Origin: Hydrogenophilales bacterium RIFOXYD1_FULL_62_11
GTDB taxonomy: Bacteria; Pseudomonadota; Gammaproteobacteria; Burkholderiales; Thiobacillaceae
Direction of reading: 5' to 3'
Length of the DNA: 6,638 nucleotides
Assembly (NCBI GenBank): GCA_001802655.1
Contig: MGZO01000029.1
Span: forward strand, 24,851-31,488
Part shown: in pieces, positions 1-6,389 of the stretch
Layout of the letters: each line of letters opens with the position of its first letter
How positions within the stretch are numbered: the first letter of the stretch is position 1
Translations under genes and position numbers: made by a program
Notes under the pieces: generated by a model
Told to the model about the DNA's origin: nothing
The model's database searches: none
The model's input: the letters and a program-made list of their open reading frames with translations, nothing else

Positions 1-1021
1 CGTTGCACGTGACGAAGCCCTGGTCGATCTTGAAACCGACAAGGTGATCCTCGAAATCCCCGCGCCGGCATCCGGCACGTTGCTTGAATTGCGCCTGCCC
101 GAGGGGGCCGTGGTCAAGGCGGATGAAGTGGTGGCGGTGATTGAAACCAGTGATGCGTTGGATATGCCCATTCCGCCGGTTCAACCAGCCCCTGTTGCCG
201 CGCCAGAGCCGCCGCCTCAGCCCGCCTCTGACGTCAAGGCAGTGCTCATTGGAACCCCCGTGTCCGCTGCCGTGTCGGCACCCAGTGTTCCATTGCCCGA
301 GACGCAGCAGGTGATTCCGCCGGGTGAAACCCGCCGCGAACCGATGTCGCGCCTGCGGAGCCGCGTGGCCGAGCGCCTGGTTGCTGCGCAGCACAGCGCC
401 GCCATGCTCACCACGTTCAACGAAGTGAACATGCAGCCGGTGAACGAACTGCGCCAGCGCTACAAGAGCGAATTCGAGGTCAGATATGGGGTCAAGCTGG
501 GCTACATGTCCTTTTTTGTGCGTGCGGTGTGCCAGGCGCTCGGGCAGTTTCCCATCGTGAATGCCGCCATCGACGGCAATGACATCGTGTGGCATGGTGA
601 CGTAGACATCGGTATTGCCATTTCCAGCCCGCGCGGTCTGGTCGTGCCGATTCTGCGCCGCGCGCAAACCCTCTCATCGGCTGAGGTTGAGCGCGCCATT
701 GCTGATTTCGGCCTGCGCGCGCGAGAGAGCAAGCTCACGCTTGACGATCTCTCGGGCGGCAGTTTTTCCATCACCAATGGCGGCGTGTTCGGCTCGTTGT
801 TATCCACGCCTATTCTGAACCCGCCGCAATCGGCCATTCTCGGCATGCATGCCATCCAGGAACGTCCCATCGCTGAAAATGGCCAGGTGGTGATTCGCCC
901 GATGATGTATCTGGCGCTGACCTATGACCACAGGCTGATTGATGGCCGCGACGCGGTGCAGTTTCTGGTTGCGGTAAAAACCGCGCTGGAAGTACCCGAA
1001 CCGCTGCTGACCCGCGATTGA
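1..1021 (+). CDS. sucB: Dihydrolipoyllysine-residue succinyltransferase (E2 of 2-oxoglutarate dehydrogenase), 5'-truncated by the window edge
   Basis: This is the E2 core of the cytoplasmic 2-oxoglutarate dehydrogenase complex of the TCA cycle. It moves a succinyl group from E1 via lipoyl-lysine to CoA. The first whole codon is at position 2, and about 30 N-terminal residues lie outside the window. The lipoyl motif ETDKV is intact, with the lipoylated lysine at codon 41-43. The lipoyl domain ends near position 150. A Pro/Ala-rich linker of about 60 residues follows (roughly 152-334). The acyltransferase domain then runs from PMSRLRSRVAERL to the stop. It contains AMLTTFNEVNM, ITNGGVFGSL, NPPQSAILGMHAI and the catalytic DHRLIDG, with His at 929-931 and Asp at 941-943. 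These stretches closely match E. coli SucB, which supports succinyl rather than acetyl specificity. The oddity is that no peripheral-subunit (E3)-binding domain can be seen in the linker. The GTG at 44 is an internal valine codon, not a start. sucA is expected upstream; no lpd follows. Confidence 0.95.
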   Translation, partial: VARDEALVDLETDKVILEIPAPASGTLLELRLPEGAVVKADEVVAVIETSDALDMPIPPVQPAPVAAPEPPPQPASDVKAVLIGTPVSAAVSAPSVPLPETQQVIPPGETRREPMSRLRSRVAERLVAAQHSAAMLTTFNEVNMQPVNELRQRYKSEFEVRYGVKLGYMSFFVRAVCQALGQFPIVNAAIDGNDIVWHGDVDIGIAISSPRGLVVPILRRAQTLSSAEVERAIADFGLRARESKLTLDDLSGGSFSITNGGVFGSLLSTPILNPPQSAILGMHAIQERPIAENGQVVIRPMMYLALTYDHRLIDGRDAVQFLVAVKTALEVPEPLLTRD

Positions 1022-1064
1022 ACTGCGCTGCCACCTGGCTGGAACGTTACTGTTCTGGTTCAGT

Positions 1065-1092
1065 TTGGCCCGGAATTGCCGATATTTATGAT
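1065..1092 (+). promoter_or_regulatory. Candidate sigma70 promoter for the response regulator/kinase unit
   Basis: TTGGCC at 1065-1070 is separated by 16 bases from TATGAT at 1087-1092. The -10 matches the consensus at 5 of 6 positions and the -35 at 4 of 6. It lies in the only gap before the response regulator and would give a leader of about 60 bases. An overlapping weaker alternative is TTGCCG (1076-1081), 17 bases, GAGAAT (1099-1104). I see no convincing intrinsic terminator after sucB, so read-through is also possible. Confidence 0.35.
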
Positions 1093-1145
1093 GATGTCGA
1101 GAATTCAGGTGAATGCGCTGTGATTTGGGGTCAATTTATTTGCAG

Positions 1146-1151
1146 AAGGAG
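1146..1151 (+). promoter_or_regulatory. Ribosome binding site that sets the response regulator start
   Basis: AAGGAG lies six bases before the ATG at 1158. The open frame also extends upstream to an in-frame ATG at 1113, but that start lacks a comparable Shine-Dalgarno site and would add 15 residues with no place in a REC fold. The site therefore favours 1158. Confidence 0.85.
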
Positions 1152-1157
1152 TCAGGC

Positions 1158-2840
1158 ATGAGCCTGCCCTCTGCATTCATCAAAAATGCAAGCGCCGTGG
1201 CACCTGTCAATGATTCTTTCATTGACTACGCGTCCTTGCGTGCGCTGGTGGTGGATGATTACCCGGGCATGCGCAACGCCCTGCGTCTGACCCTGTCCAA
1301 TTTTGGCGTTGTCAAAGTCCAGTTGGCCGCCAATGCCGCAGAAGCCTTGTTTCACGTCAAGAACAAGGCGTTCGATTTCATCCTGTGCGACTTCAACCTG
1401 GGTGATGGCCGCGATGGTCAGCAACTGCTGGAAGAGTTGCGCCATGGCAATTTGATCTCGCTGGAGACCGTTTTCATGATGGTCACCGCTGAGTCGTATT
1501 ACGAAAAAGTCGCTGCAACAGCCGAACTGGCTCCGGACGACTACATGATCAAGCCGTTCAGCGCTGAAATCCTGTGTAGCCGCCTCGAGAGTATTCTGCT
1601 GCGCAAACGGGCATTTCGCGAGGTGTATCGGCATTTTCTCGCGCAGGATCTGGAGGCGGCGCTTGTGGCATGCGACGAGCTGATGCGCAGCAAGCCGAAA
1701 TATCTGGTCGATGCTTTACGCTTCAAGGGAGAGATCCTGGTCACACTCGGACGCTTCGATGAAGCCGAGACTCTGTACAAGCAGGTTATTGCGATGCGCG
1801 CCATTCCCTGGGCACGGTTGGGCCTGGCGCGTTCGCTGCACCTGCAGAAAAAAGACGAGCCGGCAGAGGAAGAGCTGCGCGATGTGCTGGAACACGCGCC
1901 ATCCATGGTGGCGGCCTACGACCTGCTGGCGGACGTGTGCCTGGCAAAAAAAGATGGCGCGGCCGCACAGGCCGCGCTGGAAAAGGGTGTGGCCATTTCC
2001 GGAAAGACCGTTCGCCGCCAGCAAAAACTTGGCGAGGTTGCCTACACCAATGGTGATCTGGATGCCGCTCGTACCGCTTTTACCAATACGCTGGAAAAAG
2101 GCCGTCACTCCATTTTCGTCACGCCCGCCGACCTCGGTAACCTGTGCCGGGTACAGGTCGAGCAGGGCGATCTGAAGGCGGTTGCCGATACGCTGAAAAA
2201 AAACAAATCAAGCTTGCAGGGCAGTCCGGAAGGCAAACTGGTGATGGCCGTTTCGCACAGCATGATGCACAACCAGGCGGGCAACCTGCAGGAGGCCGTG
2301 AAAGCCCTGGACGAAGCCGCGGTGTTGCGCAGTACAGGAACACGCTGCGATCCGCAGATGATGCTTGATCTTGCGAACGTATGCATGGCCACTGGCCGTG
2401 AGGGCGAGGCTGACGGTATTGTTGCCGAAGTGGCGCGTAATGCCCATGACAGCGAATTGTTGCTGGCCAAGGCCCGCAAAATCTATGATCAGGCCGGGCG
2501 CAGCGATGCGGGTGCGGCCGTACTGGCTTCGGCTACCGCTGATATTCGCAAACTCAATAACGAAGGCGTCGTCCTGGCACAAAAGGGCGATTACAAAACC
2601 GCTGTCGAAAAATTGCTTACCGCCTGTGACGAGGCCCCCTTCAACCCGCGCATTATCATGAACGCGGTCTGGGTGATCCTCAAATATATTGATCAGGTGG
2701 GCATGGATGAAAAAATGATGGCGATTGCCCGCAAGCATCTGGCCGAAGCCGAGCGCCAGGCCCCTGGCCATTCGCGCATTTCAGGGCTGCGTCTGCACTT
2801 GAAGGACGTAGAGATCCGTTTTGGCATGAACAAGACATGA
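1158..2840 (+). CDS. Response regulator with N-terminal REC domain and C-terminal TPR array (VieB-like architecture)
   Basis: A predicted cytoplasmic protein of 560 residues. Residues about 27-148 form a receiver domain with the full phosphorylation set: acidic pair D33/D34 (VVDDYPG), phospho-acceptor D78 (ILCDFNL), T110 (MMVTAE) and K132 (MIKPF). From about 150 to 535 the protein is all-helical and TPR-like. I count about nine degenerate repeats, the clearest being those around GRFDEAETLYKQVI (198-211), GDLDAARTAFTNTLEKG (299-315), GNLQEAVKALDEA (375-387) and GDYKTAVEKLLTA (477-489). There is no DNA-binding, GGDEF, EAL or other enzymatic output domain. Output is therefore probably by protein-protein contact. 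The domain order and length resemble Vibrio cholerae VieB, a REC-TPR protein reported to inhibit phosphotransfer in its own two-component system; orthology is not claimed. The kinase gene 16 bases downstream is the likely partner. Start chosen from the strong Shine-Dalgarno at 1146-1151. Confidence 0.9.
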   Translation: MSLPSAFIKNASAVAPVNDSFIDYASLRALVVDDYPGMRNALRLTLSNFGVVKVQLAANAAEALFHVKNKAFDFILCDFNLGDGRDGQQLLEELRHGNLISLETVFMMVTAESYYEKVAATAELAPDDYMIKPFSAEILCSRLESILLRKRAFREVYRHFLAQDLEAALVACDELMRSKPKYLVDALRFKGEILVTLGRFDEAETLYKQVIAMRAIPWARLGLARSLHLQKKDEPAEEELRDVLEHAPSMVAAYDLLADVCLAKKDGAAAQAALEKGVAISGKTVRRQQKLGEVAYTNGDLDAARTAFTNTLEKGRHSIFVTPADLGNLCRVQVEQGDLKAVADTLKKNKSSLQGSPEGKLVMAVSHSMMHNQAGNLQEAVKALDEAAVLRSTGTRCDPQMMLDLANVCMATGREGEADGIVAEVARNAHDSELLLAKARKIYDQAGRSDAGAAVLASATADIRKLNNEGVVLAQKGDYKTAVEKLLTACDEAPFNPRIIMNAVWVILKYIDQVGMDEKMMAIARKHLAEAERQAPGHSRISGLRLHLKDVEIRFGMNKT

Positions 2841-2856
2841 ACAAGGGCAAGCAGGC

Positions 2857-3510
2857 ATGAACCTCGATGGCACCGCGCTGTATGCAGCCCTGATTCATGA
2901 GCTGAAAAACAATCTCGGTCTGCTATCGATGACGCTCGATAGCATTCCCGTGCAGGATGAGCCGCAGCACGATCGCAGCGTCGGTGACGCGCGGCTATTG
3001 TGCCAAAGCGTGATAGACCGGTTGCAACAGGCCTTGCTGATATACAAAGCGGATAACCAGCAGCTGGATCCGGTAATTGACGCCTATTCGCCGCACGATC
3101 TGGTGCATGAACTCATGGAGCGCACGGTTGCCTTGTCGCGTGGTCGCTTTCGCGTTGAAACCGAACTGGCGTCGGATGTGCCTGCCATCTGGTTTTTCGA
3201 TCGCGATTTGATCGAGATGGCCCTGCTCAATGCGATCCAGAACTCTCTGGCTTATGCGCGTTCATGTGTCCGTATCGAAGCCAGCATGCTCGATGGATGC
3301 CTGGCGCTCTTCGTGCGCGATGACTCGGACGGGTACCCGGATCACATCCTGACCAGTGTGGCAACCCACACGCCCTATCGTTCGACCGGAACCGGCCTGG
3401 GTTTGCAGTTTGCCAAGATGGTCATTCAAGCCCATGAAAACAAAGGAACTTTAGGCGAGCTTCGGCTCTACAATGAAACTGGCGCAGTTTTTTGCCTGAT
3501 TCTGCCCTGA
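2857..3510 (+). CDS. Soluble sensor-less histidine kinase, probable partner of the REC-TPR regulator
   Basis: A 217-residue protein consisting only of a short helical phosphotransfer region and a HATPase_c domain. The H-box is LIHELKNNL with candidate phospho-His H14. The N-box is ALLNAIQNSLAYA (N125, N129). The G1 box is VRDDSDGYP: D155 and G159 are kept, but the usual first glycine is S157. The G2 box is GTGLGLQFAKMV (G178, G180, G182). There is no transmembrane segment, signal peptide, PAS, GAF or HAMP domain, and the H-box starts almost at the N terminus, so nothing is left for sensing. Input probably comes from a partner protein. The gene starts 16 bases after the REC-TPR gene, with AAGGG at 2843-2847, so the two are very probably co-transcribed. 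It could act as a kinase, as a phosphatase, or as a histidine phosphotransfer module. The start at 2857 fits the reading frame; the ATG overlapping the previous stop at 2837 is in another frame. Confidence 0.85.
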   Translation: MNLDGTALYAALIHELKNNLGLLSMTLDSIPVQDEPQHDRSVGDARLLCQSVIDRLQQALLIYKADNQQLDPVIDAYSPHDLVHELMERTVALSRGRFRVETELASDVPAIWFFDRDLIEMALLNAIQNSLAYARSCVRIEASMLDGCLALFVRDDSDGYPDHILTSVATHTPYRSTGTGLGLQFAKMVIQAHENKGTLGELRLYNETGAVFCLILP

Positions 3511-3520
3511 GAGATAGAGG

Positions 3521-3557
3521 GCAATACTGGCGCGCACACCTGACAGCAATACCTGGC
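3521..3557 (+). repeat. Short imperfect direct repeat after the kinase gene
   Basis: GCAATACTGGC (3521-3531) recurs as GCAATACCTGGC (3546-3557), differing by one inserted C and offset by 25 bases. It lies just after the kinase stop. It could be a two-site protein-binding element or chance; nothing else supports a function. Confidence 0.3.
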
Positions 3558-3607
3558 ACATCCCGGGCCTCTGTTCAAAAAACCCCTCTCCGGGCTTGGC
3601 CCTACTC

Positions 3608-3634
3608 GCAACGGGCTTGAAAATCCCGTGTTGC
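3608..3634. repeat. Inverted repeat/hairpin in the clpS upstream region
   Basis: GCAACGGG (3608-3615) pairs with CCCGTGTTGC (3625-3634) through eight base pairs, with a two-base bulge and a nine-base loop. No T-run follows, so it does not look like an intrinsic terminator on the + strand. It overlaps the candidate -35 of clpS and lies 40-66 bases before the clpS ATG. That position would suit an operator, but this is inference. Confidence 0.45.
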
Positions 3635-3644
3635 ACCTCAAAAT
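3617..3644 (+). promoter_or_regulatory. Weak candidate promoter for clpS-clpA
   Basis: TTGAAA (3617-3622) and CAAAAT (3639-3644) are separated by 16 bases. The -35 matches consensus at 5 of 6 positions and the -10 at 4 of 6. The predicted start would be near 3651, giving a leader of about 23 bases. The -35 lies within the loop and right arm of the inverted repeat at 3608-3634. A better promoter may exist that I cannot recognise. Confidence 0.25.
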
Positions 3645-3673
3645 ACAGTATCCCATTCAGGTTTATTCTGGCT

Positions 3674-3982
3674 ATGCCAACCAAGAGAGAAAGCACTACC
3701 CTGCTGGAACCGGTTACCGCAAAGGTCAAACCGCCGCCTTTGTACAAGGTCATGCTCCTGAACGATGATTACACCCCGATGGAGTTCGTGGTGCATGTTC
3801 TCAAGAAGTTTTTTGGCATCGATGAAGAACGGGCGACACAAATCATGCTCAAAGTGCATACTGAAGGCGTGGGGGTATGCGGGATATATCCCAAAGATAT
3901 TGCGAGTACCAAGGTTGAACAGGTTGTGGATTTCGCGCGCCAGCATCAGCATCCGCTGCAATGTACGATGGAGGAGGTTTAA
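3674..3982 (+). CDS. clpS: ATP-dependent Clp protease adaptor ClpS
   Basis: A 102-residue cytoplasmic adaptor (E. coli ClpS has 106). It binds proteins with N-terminal Phe, Tyr, Trp or Leu and hands them to ClpA for degradation by ClpAP (bacterial N-degron pathway). A flexible tail of about 22 residues precedes the core, which begins PPPLYKVMLLNDDYTPMEF. The N-degron pocket residues known from E. coli are all present: N30, D31, D32, T34, P35, M36, M58 and H62. The gatekeeper methionine (M36) is kept, so the usual exclusion of beta-branched residues is expected. The frame is open upstream to an ATG at 3596, but the extra 26 residues are not ClpS-like and ATG 3674 gives the expected length. The Shine-Dalgarno is poor (only AGG at 3659-3661), suggesting modest translation. 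The stop codon touches the clpA start, so the two genes form an operon. No cspD-type gene lies upstream, although one often does in related bacteria. Confidence 0.96.
   Translation: MPTKRESTTLLEPVTAKVKPPPLYKVMLLNDDYTPMEFVVHVLKKFFGIDEERATQIMLKVHTEGVGVCGIYPKDIASTKVEQVVDFARQHQHPLQCTMEEV
3973..3977 (+). promoter_or_regulatory. clpA ribosome binding site inside the end of clpS
   Basis: GGAGG lies five bases before the clpA ATG at 3983, within the last codons of clpS. The clpS TAA (3980-3982) is followed immediately by the clpA ATG. This arrangement favours translational coupling, with a much stronger site for clpA than for clpS. Confidence 0.85.
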
Positions 3983-6238
3983 ATGATTGCCCAAGAACTC
4001 GAAGTCACGCTGCACATGGCTTTCATGGATGCGCGGCAAAAGCGCCACGAATTTATTTCGGTCGAGCATCTATTGCTGGCGATGCTGGACAACCCTTCCG
4101 CGATGGAGGTTTTACGTGCGTGTGGCGCCAATATTGAGACCATGCGCGAACAGCTCGATCATTTCATTACCGAGCACACGCCCAAGGTGACCACCGAGGG
4201 CGAGGTAGACACCCAGCCCACGCTCGGTTTCCAGCGCGTGATCCAGCGCGCCATCCTGCATGTTCAGTCGTCCGGGAAAAAGGAAGTGACGGGCGCCAAC
4301 GTGCTGGTGGCCGTATTTGGCGAAAAGGATTCCCACGCGGTTTATTTCCTGACCCAGCAGGGCATTACGCGGCTGGATATCGTGAACTTCATTTCACATG
4401 GCATCAGTAAAACACCGCACAGCGATCAGGCGCCGCGCGCCGACGAACCCGCCGAGGTCGGTTCCGAGGCGGCTGCGGCTTCACCGCTGGATAGTTTTGC
4501 CCAGAATCTGAATGTCCAGGCGCTGGCTGGCAAGATCGATCCGTTGATCGGCCGCGACCAGGAACTGGAGCGGGTCATCCAGACCTTGTGTCGCCGGCGT
4601 AAAAACAACCCGCTTTTGGTGGGTGAGGCAGGGGTGGGAAAAACCGCCATTGCAGAAGGCCTGGCGCGCCGCATCATCGAAGGTTCAGTACCTGAAATTC
4701 TGGCACAAAGCACAGTGTATTCGCTGGACATGGGCGCCTTGCTTGCCGGAACCAAGTATCGGGGTGATTTCGAGCAACGCCTCAAAGGCGTCTTGAAGCA
4801 GTTGGCGGATAACCCCAAAGCCGTATTGTTCATTGATGAGATTCATACCTTGATCGGGGCAGGTGCCGCATCAGGCGGCACGCTTGATGCCTCCAACCTG
4901 TTGAAACCAGCGCTTTCCTCAGGTCAGTTGCGTTGCATTGGCGCAACCACATACACCGAATACCGTGGCATTTTCGAGAAAGATCATGCGTTGTCGCGAC
5001 GTTTCCAGAAAATTGATGTGCCCGAGCCTTCGGTCAATGAAACCGTGCAGATTCTGCGTGGACTGAAGTCGCGCTTCGAGGATCACCACGGCGTCAAATA
5101 CACCGCTGCAGCGCTTACAACGGCTGCCCAGCTGTCGGCGCGCTATATCAATGACCGCCATTTGCCGGACAAGGCAATTGACGTGATTGACGAGGCCGGC
5201 GCGGCGCAACGGATCCTGCCGAAGTCGAAGCAGAAAAAAGTGATTACCCCACGCGAAATCGAGGACATCATTGCCAAAATTGCGCGTATCCCACCTAAAA
5301 CGGTCTCTCTCAACGACAAGAACGCACTTAAAACGCTTGATCGCGATCTGAAAGCCGTAGTGTTCGGGCAGGATGTTGCAATCGACATGCTGGCAACCGC
5401 AATCAAAATGTCGCGCAGCGGTTTGGGTAATCCGCAAAAGCCTATTGGCAGCTTCCTGTTCTCAGGCCCGACCGGTGTCGGCAAGACCGAAGTCGCGCGC
5501 CAGTTGGCTTATGTGCTAGGCGTCGAACTCATCCGCTTTGACATGTCGGAATACATGGAGCGCCACGCGGTATCACGCCTGATCGGCGCGCCGCCCGGTT
5601 ATGTGGGTTTCGATCAGGGCGGATTGTTGACGGAGGCAGTCAACAAGCAACCCTACTCGGTTGTTTTGCTCGATGAAGTTGAGAAGGCTCATCCGGACAT
5701 ATTCAATGTGCTGTTGCAGGTAATGGATCACGGCACACTGACTGACACCAATGGACGTAAAGCCGATTTCCGCAACGTGGTGCTCGTCATGACCACCAAT
5801 GCGGGAGCAGAAATGTTGAACAAGGCCACGATCGGCTTTTCCAATTCACGTGAGAGCGGCGATGAAATGGGTGAAATCCGTCGCATGTTCACGCCGGAAT
5901 TCCGCAACCGTCTGGACGCGATCATTCCATTCGCCACCTTGACCGAGCCGATTATTCTTCAGGTGGTCGACAAATTCCTGATGCAGCTGGAAGATCAGCT
6001 GCACGAGAAAAAAGTCGAAGCGGTATTCACCGACGCGTTGAAAGCCTACCTGGCCAAGAATGGTTTTGATCCCTTGATGGGGGCACGTCCCATGGCACGT
6101 CTGATTCAGGACACCATCCGCAAGGCGCTGGCCGATGAGCTGCTGTTCGGAAAACTGACCCAGGGTGGGCGCGTGACCATCGATCTGGATGCAAACGATA
6201 AGGTTTGTCTTGAATTTGAGGAGGCTGTACCCGCCTGA
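3983..6238 (+). CDS. clpA: ATP-dependent Clp protease ATP-binding subunit ClpA
   Basis: A class I AAA+ unfoldase of 751 residues (E. coli ClpA has 758). As a hexamer it unfolds substrates and threads them into ClpP. The N domain (about 1-140) has two Clp_N repeats and is the docking site for ClpS. An Ala/Glu-rich linker (about 142-168) follows. AAA-1 carries Walker A GEAGVGKT (214-221), pore-loop Tyr Y259 in GTKYRGDFE, Walker B VLFIDE (281-286) and arginine-finger candidates R339/R340. AAA-2 carries Walker A GPTGVGKT (495-502), pore-loop Tyr Y540 in GAPPGYVGFD, Walker B VVLLDE (560-565), arginine finger R643 and sensor-2 R702 in GARPMARLI. The ClpP-binding loop reads IGF (617-619), where E. 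coli ClpA has IGL, so partnership with ClpP is expected. No ClpB/ClpC-type coiled-coil middle domain is present. The gene appears intact and is coupled to clpS. Confidence 0.98.
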   Translation: MIAQELEVTLHMAFMDARQKRHEFISVEHLLLAMLDNPSAMEVLRACGANIETMREQLDHFITEHTPKVTTEGEVDTQPTLGFQRVIQRAILHVQSSGKKEVTGANVLVAVFGEKDSHAVYFLTQQGITRLDIVNFISHGISKTPHSDQAPRADEPAEVGSEAAAASPLDSFAQNLNVQALAGKIDPLIGRDQELERVIQTLCRRRKNNPLLVGEAGVGKTAIAEGLARRIIEGSVPEILAQSTVYSLDMGALLAGTKYRGDFEQRLKGVLKQLADNPKAVLFIDEIHTLIGAGAASGGTLDASNLLKPALSSGQLRCIGATTYTEYRGIFEKDHALSRRFQKIDVPEPSVNETVQILRGLKSRFEDHHGVKYTAAALTTAAQLSARYINDRHLPDKAIDVIDEAGAAQRILPKSKQKKVITPREIEDIIAKIARIPPKTVSLNDKNALKTLDRDLKAVVFGQDVAIDMLATAIKMSRSGLGNPQKPIGSFLFSGPTGVGKTEVARQLAYVLGVELIRFDMSEYMERHAVSRLIGAPPGYVGFDQGGLLTEAVNKQPYSVVLLDEVEKAHPDIFNVLLQVMDHGTLTDTNGRKADFRNVVLVMTTNAGAEMLNKATIGFSNSRESGDEMGEIRRMFTPEFRNRLDAIIPFATLTEPIILQVVDKFLMQLEDQLHEKKVEAVFTDALKAYLAKNGFDPLMGARPMARLIQDTIRKALADELLFGKLTQGGRVTIDLDANDKVCLEFEEAVPA

Positions 6239-6264
6239 TCCCTGTCAAGTTTTCGTCATGCATA

Positions 6265-6284
6265 GCCGTTAGCGTGTAATCGGC
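6265..6284. repeat. Small hairpin downstream of clpA
   Basis: GCCGTTA (6265-6271) pairs with TAATCGGC (6277-6284) around a five-base loop, giving seven pairs with one bulged base. It begins 26 bases after the clpA stop. No T-run follows, so a Rho-independent terminator is not supported. It could protect the 3' end of the clpA message or be incidental. Confidence 0.35.
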
Positions 6285-6357
6285 GGACGCGTGTCGTCAA
6301 TTTTGGTTTCCAGCTCATTCCAGGTGAGTAAGGGGGGAAATCGAGCATAGCGCGTTC

Positions 6358-6374
6358 GCTGGATACCCTCCAGC
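6358..6374 (+). repeat. Perfect 6-bp hairpin just upstream of the last gene's ribosome binding site
   Basis: GCTGGA (6358-6363), loop TACCC, then TCCAGC (6369-6374). The stem ends four bases before the Shine-Dalgarno AAGGA. An A-run rather than a T-run follows on the + strand, so it is not a terminator. In mRNA it would leave the ribosome site exposed in the single-stranded A-rich stretch, and it might stabilise the 5' end or serve as a regulator site. Confidence 0.45.
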
Positions 6375-6378
6375 CAAA

Positions 6379-6383
6379 AAGGA
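6379..6383 (+). promoter_or_regulatory. Ribosome binding site of the last, partial gene
   Basis: AAGGA within an A-rich run lies six bases before the ATG at 6390. It is the main evidence that the frame starting there is translated. Confidence 0.75.
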
Positions 6384-6389
6384 ACACGC

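Noticed and set aside
44..46. GTG as the start of the sucB frame
   Set aside because: It encodes the valine right after the lipoyl-lysine, in the middle of the lipoyl domain. The frame is open to the left edge, so the gene is truncated by the window.
1042..1055. GAAC-N6-GTTC hairpin after sucB as a terminator or operator
   Set aside because: A four-base-pair stem without a T-run is too weak to distinguish from chance.
1113..1157. Upstream ATG start for the REC-TPR regulator
   Set aside because: It has no good ribosome site and adds residues unrelated to the REC fold. ATG 1158 has AAGGAG at ideal spacing.
1152..1634. 160-residue antisense reading frame opposite the REC domain
   Set aside because: The opposite strand encodes a convincing REC domain with all key residues; no independent support for the antisense frame.
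2208..2771. 187-residue antisense reading frame
   Set aside because: It lies entirely opposite the TPR coding region, shows no recognisable domain, and is explained as a shadow of the high-G+C codon pattern.
2837..2839. ATG overlapping the regulator stop as the kinase start
   Set aside because: It is in a different frame from the kinase; the in-frame start is 2857.
3562..3602. Intrinsic terminator after the kinase gene
   Set aside because: Only 5-bp stems (CCCGG/CCGGG or GGGCC/GGCCC) with loops over 20 bases can be drawn, and no T-run follows on the + strand.
3596..3673. N-terminally extended ClpS
   Set aside because: The 26 extra residues have no ClpS character and would exceed the usual length; they overlap the regulatory region.
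4919..5437. 172-residue antisense reading frame opposite clpA
   Set aside because: It is a shadow of strongly conserved clpA sequence with low-complexity composition and no recognisable domain.
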